From a virus, in the IMG/VR virus record IMGVR_UViG_3300048032_000129, positions 1 to 31,540 of that record: 31,540 bases of DNA; one strand, written 5' to 3'. Both the position numbers and the translations under genes were made by a program. The first letter of the stretch is position 1; each line of letters begins with the position of its first letter. Positions 6,485 through 12,109 of the stretch are shown piece after piece. Below the pieces are notes generated by a model. The model did not search any database. It worked only from the letters and a program-made list of their open reading frames with translations, and was not told the DNA's origin.

Positions 6485-7873
6485 ATGGCAACTTACGTTA
6501 ACGATTTACGGCTCAAAGAAATAACCACTGGCGATGAGTCAGGAACTTGGGGCACCAGTACGAATACAAATTTGGAGTTGATAGCTGAGGCTTTTTCCTT
6601 TGGGACAGAAGCTATTACGACTAATGCAGACACCCACACGACTACGATTGCTGATGGTTCTACTGATCCGGGCCGTTCGCTGTTCCTGAAGTACACCGGC
6701 ACTTTAGATAGCACTTGTACGATCACGATAGGGCCGAACACGATCAGCAAGCTGTGGTTGATTGAGAACGCAACCAGTGGCTCACAGAGCATCATAATCA
6801 AGCAAGGTAGTGGTGCTACGGTCACAATTGCTAACGGCTCCACGAAAGCGATCTATAGCGATGGCGCAGGTGCAGGTGGCGCGATGGTCGATGCTTTCGT
6901 TGACCTTGATCTTACTGGCACGACAACGGTTTCGGCACTGACCGCATCTGGGGCTTCTACGCTTTCAGGCGGTGCAACAATATCTGGTACGACAGCCGTT
7001 GCTACGCTTACTGCTTCTGGAAATGCGACAATCTCTGGGAATGCGTCAGTCACTGGAAATGTAACTGCTGCAAACTTAAACGCCGATGCTACGGCAGGAG
7101 TGTATGGCAGTTCTTCCAGCCCTGTAGTATTTACAGTTACAGTAGCCTCTAAAACTTCGGCGCATCCGTATAACGGAGATGGAAGCAGTTCAGGTTATTT
7201 CTTCGACGGGATTGAGTCCCCTGCGATCAGCCTGCACGGCACGGATAGCGTCACAGCTAACAGTGAATACGTTTACCGCTTTGACCAAGCAGACGGGTCA
7301 AACAGTGGTCATCCTTTGTTGTTTTACATGGATGCCGCTAAAACAACAGCTTACACCACGGGCGTAACAACTAACGGTACTCCGGGAAGTGCAGGAGCTT
7401 ACACACAGATAGCAGTAGACAGAGAAACGCCCAGCGTTCTTTACTATCAGTGTTCAAGCCACGCTTACATGGGTAACTATGCCTACAACGCAGCTTCTAC
7501 TAACTTAAATGGCATCAAAATGCCGACGGCTGATGGGAGTTCGGGCCAAGTCTTATCAACTAACGGTTCGGGAGTGTTATCTTTTGCTACTGTTGGCGGG
7601 GCTTACAATTCTTGGCTTGTCAAAACCAGCGCATATACTGCTCTAGCTGGGGATCAAATTATTGTTAACAGCGCGAGCGCAGTCACAATAACGCTGCCTG
7701 CTTCTGCAAGTGCTGGAAATACAGTAATTATTAAGGCCACAGGTGGCGGTACAGTAACCGTTGGGCGTAACTCACAGAAGATAAACTCAACGGCGGCTGA
7801 TGGAACCATACTAAGTGGAAGTTCCTCTCAGCTTGTATTTGTAGACGCTACAATTGGATTCTTAGAAATTTAG
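6485..7873 (+). CDS. Tail fibre protein with cupredoxin-like domain
   Basis: A 462-residue protein. Residues 1-140 (MATYVNDLRLKEITTGDESG, with WGTSTNTNLELI) are the conserved virion-attachment end seen in many podovirus-like tail fibres. Residues 140-205 are Ser/Thr/Ala/Gly repeats (LTASGASTLSGGATISGT, SGNATISGNASVTGN), probably a beta-helical shaft. Residues about 213-335 form a separate unit with His276 and Cys323-x2-His326-x2-Met329 (YYQCSSHAYMGNY), the ligand pattern of type-1 copper cupredoxins. Residues 345-462 are a second beta-rich module (SSGQVLSTNGSG, ITLPASASAGNTVIIK). GGAGAAG before ATG is the likely ribosome site. Role: host recognition, inferred. Metal binding is untested. Confidence 0.82.
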   Translation: MATYVNDLRLKEITTGDESGTWGTSTNTNLELIAEAFSFGTEAITTNADTHTTTIADGSTDPGRSLFLKYTGTLDSTCTITIGPNTISKLWLIENATSGSQSIIIKQGSGATVTIANGSTKAIYSDGAGAGGAMVDAFVDLDLTGTTTVSALTASGASTLSGGATISGTTAVATLTASGNATISGNASVTGNVTAANLNADATAGVYGSSSSPVVFTVTVASKTSAHPYNGDGSSSGYFFDGIESPAISLHGTDSVTANSEYVYRFDQADGSNSGHPLLFYMDAAKTTAYTTGVTTNGTPGSAGAYTQIAVDRETPSVLYYQCSSHAYMGNYAYNAASTNLNGIKMPTADGSSGQVLSTNGSGVLSFATVGGAYNSWLVKTSAYTALAGDQIIVNSASAVTITLPASASAGNTVIIKATGGGTVTVGRNSQKINSTAADGTILSGSSSQLVFVDATIGFLEI

Positions 7874-7885
7874 AGGAGAAATCAG

Positions 7886-9061
7886 ATGGCAGTTCTTTTA
7901 GGTGCAAAACCACCAATACCCACAGCGCAGTTTGTTATAGGTGAGTCAAAGACTTTTACAGCCCCAATGACAGGAACTATTAAAGTAATTATTACTGGCG
8001 GTGGGGGCCAAGGCGCGTTTCTTGCTAATAAAAATTCAACACCAAATTCAAATGTTGGTGACGCTACAGGCGGCGGTGCGGGTGGTTATAGTGAAAAAAC
8101 TTTTGCTGTAACAGCAGGAGAAACCTTTACGATTACTGTTGGTGCTGGAGGCTCTAGTGCGCTTGCACCAAATGACATTAACAGTAGTAGGGTAGGCAAC
8201 GCCGGGGCCAACTCCAGCTTTGTTACAGCTTCCGCAGCGGTGTCTGTAAGCATGGCTGCTAACGGTGGGGGCGCTGGACAGTTTAGCGCAGCTACCTCTA
8301 GTGCTGTTACTACTGCTGGAGGAACAGGCGGCACAGCTAGTGGTGGAGACTTCAACTACACAGGCGGTGCTGGTGGGTCTATTACAAGAGTTGCAAACAA
8401 CAGTAAAAGTGCAATGACTACAGGAGGCGGGGCTGTTGCTCTTTACGGCACAACTTACCGTGGTGGTAACATAACGTTAGGCACCGCTAATGAAAGTTCA
8501 TACATGATTGGCTCTACTGGTGGCGCAGGTGTTGGTGGTAACGGAGGCGACATTGCTTTCTCTGGAACTGGCTCCAACGCACGTTTTAGTGCTGGTGGAA
8601 GTGCAAGTCGCTCAGGCGCATCAGATGAGTCAGGGAGCGGTATGAGTACCAGTATCATCATGGCCGAGACGCCGGGAGCGCCTATGACCTCCTCTACAAT
8701 TAGTCTTATTGATGCCCAAGGTTTTGCATACGGAGGAATGTATTCTTACAACGCGAGTCCTTCCGTTTCTACGTCTGGATTTGGCGGTGGTGGCGGCGGT
8801 GCTACTGGATACAACCAAACTCCTAGTTACCAATACTTCTACTCTTATGCAGGAACTGCTGGTGGCTTTGGTGGAGGAGGCGGTTGTACTTTTGTCAGTG
8901 GTGTGGATTACCTTTCTACTGGTCAAGTTCGAGCAGGCCCGGGAGGCACTGGTGGTGGTGGTTCAGGCGCTTACAGCGGCCCGTTTTCTACCATGACATC
9001 TGCTACCTACCGTTCATGGGCGGCGGCTGGCGATGGCCTTTGCATCATCATGTACATTTAG
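7886..9061 (+). CDS. Glycine-rich tail fibre/adhesin-like protein
   Basis: A 391-residue protein with GAGGAGAAA upstream of ATG 7886. The N-terminus (FVIGESKTFTAPMTGTIKVI) is a beta strand pattern found at the start of Gly-rich phage fibre domains. The rest carries many poly-glycine blocks (TGGGGQG, TGGGAGGY, NGGGAGQ, GFGGGGGGATG, GFGGGGGC, GGTGGGGSG) spaced by variable segments. It ends with DGLCIIMYI, a buried strand. Poly-glycine blocks alternating with variable loops recall the adhesin tips of T-even-like phages, where the loops set host range. That comparison is by architecture only. The chaperone-like gene directly downstream supports a fibre role. Confidence 0.78.
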   Translation: MAVLLGAKPPIPTAQFVIGESKTFTAPMTGTIKVIITGGGGQGAFLANKNSTPNSNVGDATGGGAGGYSEKTFAVTAGETFTITVGAGGSSALAPNDINSSRVGNAGANSSFVTASAAVSVSMAANGGGAGQFSAATSSAVTTAGGTGGTASGGDFNYTGGAGGSITRVANNSKSAMTTGGGAVALYGTTYRGGNITLGTANESSYMIGSTGGAGVGGNGGDIAFSGTGSNARFSAGGSASRSGASDESGSGMSTSIIMAETPGAPMTSSTISLIDAQGFAYGGMYSYNASPSVSTSGFGGGGGGATGYNQTPSYQYFYSYAGTAGGFGGGGGCTFVSGVDYLSTGQVRAGPGGTGGGGSGAYSGPFSTMTSATYRSWAAAGDGLCIIMYI

Positions 9062-9072
9062 AGGAGGCTACA

Positions 9073-9372
9073 ATGGCTATTTACATTATAAAGAATGAAA
9101 GCGATGAAGAAGTTAATCGCATTGTGGCTACTCAAGAGTTTGTTGAGGCAAACCATGCTGGTAGATACGAAGAGGTTATTCCGGCCAAAAGTCCTGTGCC
9201 AGCAGAATCAACAGCCCGTAACTGGCGTAATGAAGAGCTAGAGGCTACAGACTACATTGTGCCCCTATCTGACCATCCGCAACGAGCAGCGTACATAACG
9301 TACAGAACTGCACTACGGGATTGGCCTAGTACATCAGACTTTCCAGACACTAAACCAACACTGGGATCATAA
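9073..9372 (+). CDS. Phage tail assembly chaperone (Phage_tail_APC-like)
   Basis: A 99-residue protein. I chose ATG 9073 because GAGGAGG (9061-9067) lies just before it; the frame is open further upstream, but that part overlaps the fibre gene. Residues about 48-90 hold the family pattern RNWRNEELEATDYIVPLSDHP, then YITYRTALRDWP and FPDTKPTL. Such proteins follow tail fibre genes and are thought to help fibre assembly or attachment. The N-terminal half (AIYIIKNESDEEVNRIVA) is specific to this phage and may bind its own fibre. Recognition is from motif pattern and gene order. Confidence 0.78.
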   Translation: MAIYIIKNESDEEVNRIVATQEFVEANHAGRYEEVIPAKSPVPAESTARNWRNEELEATDYIVPLSDHPQRAAYITYRTALRDWPSTSDFPDTKPTLGS

Positions 9373-9374
9373 CG

Positions 9375-9536
9375 ATGGAATTCTTAATCAACGTATTTCA
9401 TGGCGTGACCTTTGCCATAGCACTGTCAGCAGTGTTGTGTGCAACAACGTCCCCGCCAAACAACGAATGGGCGCAGAAAGCATATCGGATTATGAATATC
9501 ATCGCTTTCAACGTCTGGAAGTCTGAAGACAAGTAG
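9375..9536 (+). CDS. Small membrane protein (53 aa)
   Basis: ATG 9375 lies two bases after the chaperone stop, and the frame ends at TAG 9534-9536. Residues 4-24 (LINVFHGVTFAIALSAVLCA) are a hydrophobic segment fit to span the membrane. The tail (PPNNEWAQKAYRIMN, VWKSEDK) is polar and probably cytoplasmic. No strong ribosome site is seen, so translational coupling is likely. It opens a run of small membrane proteins that leads to the holin and lysozyme genes, so an accessory lysis role is possible. The function is unknown. The next gene is in the same frame, after the stop codon. Confidence 0.7.
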   Translation: MEFLINVFHGVTFAIALSAVLCATTSPPNNEWAQKAYRIMNIIAFNVWKSEDK

Positions 9537-9542
9537 CACCCT

Positions 9543-9749
9543 GTGGATATAGGGTCAGTCAGCGACACTGCTCAGGTTAGCTGGAAGCAGATAGCGGTTC
9601 AGAAGCAAGAGCGCCTGCGAACGGGTGCCGAGGGTGAGACTGTGCGGGAGGCTGTCGAGACGATTATCCCCACGATCTATACCAAAGAAGGCAATAAAGT
9701 AGAGGCGCAGCCACTTGCGCCAACCCAACGAGTGAATATATCGGTATGA
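9543..9749 (+). CDS. Small hypothetical protein with a GTG start
   Basis: A 68-residue protein from GTG 9543, the first start codon after the in-frame TAG of the gene before. No convincing ribosome site precedes it, so re-initiation after the upstream stop is likely. The sequence includes VSWKQIAVQKQERLRTG, GETVREAVETIIPTIY and a C-terminal APTQRVNISV. It looks soluble and helical in the first half. It overlaps the next gene by ATGA. No family or function was recognised. Confidence 0.62.
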   Translation: MDIGSVSDTAQVSWKQIAVQKQERLRTGAEGETVREAVETIIPTIYTKEGNKVEAQPLAPTQRVNISV

Positions 9750-9937
9750 GCGACAAAGGCGAACAAGCATTAAACGAAGTCAACGCGCATGAGCGCGAGT
9801 GTGCGCTTAGGTATGCTCGTATCGAAGAGCGTTTGTCTGAAGGCTCTGCCAAGTTTAAGCACCTAGAAAAACTGATATACGGACTGTATGCACTGATTGC
9901 AGCGGCTGCATTGCCGCAGTTCTTCCTTGGCGGCTGA
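9746..9937 (+). CDS. Small XhlA-like membrane protein
   Basis: A 63-residue protein in an ATGA overlap. Residues 5-42 are a charged helix (EQALNEVNAHERECALRYARIEERL as pattern), followed by one hydrophobic segment, residues 43-60 (LIYGLYALIAAAALPQFF). A short N-terminal coiled coil plus a C-terminal membrane anchor is the layout of haemolysin XhlA-type proteins, which act with holins in some phages. The resemblance is architectural and not proof of function. Its place three genes upstream of the nuclease-holin-lysozyme run supports a membrane or lysis role. Confidence 0.65.
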   Translation: MSDKGEQALNEVNAHERECALRYARIEERLSEGSAKFKHLEKLIYGLYALIAAAALPQFFLGG

Positions 9938-9939
9938 CC

Positions 9940-10389
9940 ATGATTGGTGAAATCGCGGCTATCGTGGCTGGCGTAAACGCGGCTACAAGTGCGATTAAGC
10001 AGGTCGCTGAGACCACCAACGACATTCAATCCATCTCGGGGTTTCTATCTGCGCTAGGCGGCGCAGAGGTAGAGCTTCAACGCGCCCAAAACGAGGGCAA
10101 GCTGTCAGAGGCGGATGCAGTAAAGGCGGCGCTAGCAAAGAAGCAGATCCAAGAAACCATGCGTGAAATCAAGGATCTGTTTACCGTTAGTGGTAACGGA
10201 CAGCTATACCAAGAAGCTATGATGGCGATGGCAGAGGCCCGCAAACAGAAGCAGCTTGAGTTGGCTAGAGCAGCGGCTAGAAAGAAGAAGTTTTGGAAAG
10301 AGGTCAGGGAAATCTCTTTCGTCATTGGAATACTGGTAATTCTTTTGCCCATGACGCTGGCGTTATTGCTTGGTTGGTTAACACGATGA
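9940..10389 (+). CDS. Tail-anchored hypothetical membrane protein
   Basis: A 149-residue protein starting two bases after the previous stop. It begins with a Gly/Ala-rich amphipathic stretch (IAAIVAGVNAATSAIKQVAE). A Gln/Ala/Lys-rich helix (residues 44-118, ending ARAAARKKKFWKE) follows, then a single hydrophobic segment at 126-146 (SFVIGILVILLPMTLALLLGW). The strongly basic stretch before the anchor suggests the long helix stays in the cytoplasm. No enzyme motif is present. It might be a lysis accessory or a membrane-active internal virion protein. It overlaps the next gene by ATGA. Confidence 0.68.
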   Translation: MIGEIAAIVAGVNAATSAIKQVAETTNDIQSISGFLSALGGAEVELQRAQNEGKLSEADAVKAALAKKQIQETMREIKDLFTVSGNGQLYQEAMMAMAEARKQKQLELARAAARKKKFWKEVREISFVIGILVILLPMTLALLLGWLTR

Positions 10390-10592
10390 TGGCCTTTTTG
10401 CTTGTCGTGGTTGTGAACGGGGAGCCTATAGATGATCAGTTTTACTTCCGCGATATCACGCGGTGTAACACGTTTGCCTATTATGTCAGCACAGGCAAAA
10501 CTAAAATCAACAACCGCTATCAGATGCAAGAGAACATAACGGCGTATTGCATACCTAAGCGAGTTGCAGCAAACACGAAAACATGGGACTGA
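10386..10592 (+). CDS. Small hypothetical protein with a hydrophobic N-terminus and two Cys
   Basis: I start at ATG 10386, which overlaps the upstream stop as ATGATG; the open frame further upstream lies inside the previous gene. The 68-residue product begins MMAFLLVVVVNGEPIDD. Residues 3-10 are hydrophobic but too short for a usual signal peptide, so they may be a buried strand. Cys27 and Cys55 are the only cysteines and could pair. FYFRDITRCNTFAYYV and ITAYCIPK look like a compact small fold. I recall similar short proteins near lysis genes in aquatic phages, with no known role. Confidence 0.65.
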   Translation: MMAFLLVVVVNGEPIDDQFYFRDITRCNTFAYYVSTGKTKINNRYQMQENITAYCIPKRVAANTKTWD

Positions 10593-10593
10593 T

Positions 10594-10920
10594 ATGGCAG
10601 CTAAAAAATTACAAGAAGGTAGTGAGTACGCTGAATACGATGCCGATGGCGACGGCGTGGTTTCTGACGAAGAAATAGAAACTAGCAAAGAGTTGTTAGA
10701 GCTACGGCTTCACCATGAACGTGCGGATGCACAACGCGCCATGAGTTGGTTTGCGCTGTGGGGAATGCTTCTTTACCCGTCTCTGGTGGTCGCATCGGAG
10801 CTTTTCGGGCTGTCTCAAGCCGCGAAGATCTTAGGTGATATGGCTGCGGTCTATTTCGTGTCTGTTGCGGGTATACTGGCAGCGTTTTTCGGCGCTCAAG
10901 CGTGGTCAAACAGGAAATAA
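10594..10920 (+). CDS. EF-hand membrane protein, holin-like
   Basis: A 108-residue protein from ATG 10594 (the in-frame ATG at 10564 would overlap the previous gene). Residues 16-27 (DADGDGVVSDEE) are a textbook 12-residue EF-hand loop with Asp at positions 1, 3 and 5, Gly at 6, Val at 8 and Glu at 12. A charged helix follows (TSKELLELRLHHERADAQ), then two hydrophobic segments at about 51-68 and 81-101 joined by a short turn. The tail is basic (WSNRK). Two membrane helices next to lysis genes suggest a holin-like role. Calcium binding by the loop is expected from the motif but unproven. Confidence 0.78.
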   Translation: MAAKKLQEGSEYAEYDADGDGVVSDEEIETSKELLELRLHHERADAQRAMSWFALWGMLLYPSLVVASELFGLSQAAKILGDMAAVYFVSVAGILAAFFGAQAWSNRK

Positions 10921-10921
10921 G

Positions 10922-11278
10922 ATGTATCACTACAAAGCTGTATTAGTTCGTGTTGTTGATGGCGATACCATAGACGTAGATATTGATCTGGGGTTTGACG
11001 TGTGGCTCAAGAAGCAGCGCGTTCGGCTCGCAGGCATTGACGCGCCTGAGTCCCGCACCAGAAACAAGGCTGAGAAGGTCTTAGGGCTGGCGGCTAAAGC
11101 ACGGCTTGTAGAGCTTTGTTCTGGCGAGATACAAATAGAGTCCTTAGGCAAAGGCAAGTACGGGCGTATTTTGGGTGTCCCAAGGACTTCTGAGGGCACC
11201 AGCATATGCCAGATTCTTATCGATGAAGGTCATGCGATAGAGTATTGGGGCGGAAAAAAGGTTTGGGTTTGGGCGTAA
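10922..11278 (+). CDS. Thermonuclease (SNase-like)
   Basis: A 118-residue protein starting one base after the previous stop. It has the staphylococcal-nuclease OB-fold pattern: VVDGDTIDVDIDLGF (residues 11-25), then RVRLAGIDAPE (33-43), and KGKYGRILG (77-85). Asp40, the catalytic-type Arg35 and Glu43, and the later Arg82, match the calcium- and active-site residues of the family. No signal peptide or anchor is visible, so it should act in the host cytoplasm. Its place in the late membrane/lysis cluster suggests degradation of host DNA or action at lysis rather than replication. Biological role inferred; nuclease family assignment is secure. Confidence 0.87.
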   Translation: MYHYKAVLVRVVDGDTIDVDIDLGFDVWLKKQRVRLAGIDAPESRTRNKAEKVLGLAAKARLVELCSGEIQIESLGKGKYGRILGVPRTSEGTSICQILIDEGHAIEYWGGKKVWVWA

Positions 11279-11311
11279 CTACCCAGAAGAATAGCGAATA
11301 AGGGACAGATT

Positions 11312-11689
11312 ATGAGCATTGTTGCATCACTGGTCGGCCCAGTAACAGGGTTACTGGATAAGTTCATTGAGGACAAGGATCAGAAGAATGCCTTGGCCCA
11401 TGAAATTTCCACCATGTCGGAGCGTCACGCGCAGCAGATTGCTCTTGAGCAGATAGAAGTTTTGAAGCTCGACGCAAAGGGCAATTGGTTCCAATCGTCC
11501 TGGCGCCCGTTAGCGGGTTATACATGCGTACTAGGGCTAATGGTGAACTTCCTGATTTCGCCTATCGCAGCAGGGTTTGGCTTAATCATTCCTCAAGCCG
11601 ATGCCGGTGTAATGATGCCTCTGCTTCTTGGGATGCTAGGGCTAGGTGGTGCTAGATCATTTGAGCGCGTCAAAGGCGTAGGAAAATAA
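11312..11689 (+). CDS. Holin (GTA_holin_3TM-like)
   Basis: A 125-residue protein with AGGGA upstream of ATG 11312. It has an N-terminal amphipathic region (IVASLVGPVTGLLDKFI), a charged helix (KNALAHEISTMSERHAQQIALE as pattern), then the family signature NWFQSSWRPLAGYTC. Hydrophobic segments lie at about 68-90 and 98-117 (GVMMPLLLGMLGLGGARSF). Family members make pores in the inner membrane at a timed moment so lysozyme can reach the cell wall. The lysozyme gene starts on the next base after the stop, giving a standard holin-endolysin pair. Confidence 0.83.
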   Translation: MSIVASLVGPVTGLLDKFIEDKDQKNALAHEISTMSERHAQQIALEQIEVLKLDAKGNWFQSSWRPLAGYTCVLGLMVNFLISPIAAGFGLIIPQADAGVMMPLLLGMLGLGGARSFERVKGVGK

Positions 11690-12109
11690 ATGACTAAGCT
11701 AATCGACATGTTGAAGCTGCACGAAGGTGTTAAATCGTACTGTTACAAATGTACACAGGGCTTTGAGACAATAGGCGTGGGCAGAAACATTTCAGAGTCT
11801 GGCCTTGGGTTGTCTGACGATGAGATCGAATACTTGCTGGCGAATGACATAGCGCGAGTGAAAGACGAGCTATCGGATGCTTACTTTTGGTTTAACGCCA
11901 TGAACGAAGCGCGACAAGACGCGATGGTAGATATCTGCTTTAACCTTGGTTTGACTAGGTTGCGCGGTTTTGTAAAGGCTCTTGAGGCAATGTCGCGTGA
12001 GCAGTTTGACATCGCAGCAGATGAGTTTATGGATAGCCGTTGGGCTTCCCAAGTAGGTAACCGTGCGGTTAGAGTAACGGAGATGATCCGCACAGGTGAG
12101 TATCGTTAA
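11690..12109 (+). CDS. T4-type phage lysozyme (GH24 endolysin) with Cys in the active site
   Basis: A 139-residue enzyme that cuts the glycan strands of peptidoglycan. Glu12 (KLHEGVK) is the catalytic acid. The following motif YKCTQGFETIGVGRN aligns with YKDTEGYYTIGIGH of T4 lysozyme, so Cys21 replaces Asp20 and Thr27 matches Thr26. NLGLTRLRGF and WASQVGNRAVRVTEMIRTGEY fit the C-terminal lobe (R..E....G). No signal or SAR segment is seen, so export depends on the holin. It overlaps the next gene by one base (TAATG). Cys at this position also occurs in other family members, so activity is expected. Confidence 0.9.
   Translation: MTKLIDMLKLHEGVKSYCYKCTQGFETIGVGRNISESGLGLSDDEIEYLLANDIARVKDELSDAYFWFNAMNEARQDAMVDICFNLGLTRLRGFVKALEAMSREQFDIAADEFMDSRWASQVGNRAVRVTEMIRTGEYR

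Noticed and set aside
8086-8996. Several long open frames on both strands over the Gly-rich fibre gene
   Set aside because: They arise from GGN/GCN-rich repetitive codons; none has a ribosome site or a plausible protein, and the plus-strand fibre frame explains the region.
8884-9072. Upstream extension of the tail chaperone frame
   Set aside because: It lies inside the Gly-rich fibre gene; GAGGAGG before ATG 9073 marks the true start.
10293-10385. Upstream extension of the two-Cys small protein
   Set aside because: It overlaps the tail-anchored gene in another frame; the ATGATG overlap at 10386 is the normal coupling seen throughout this block.
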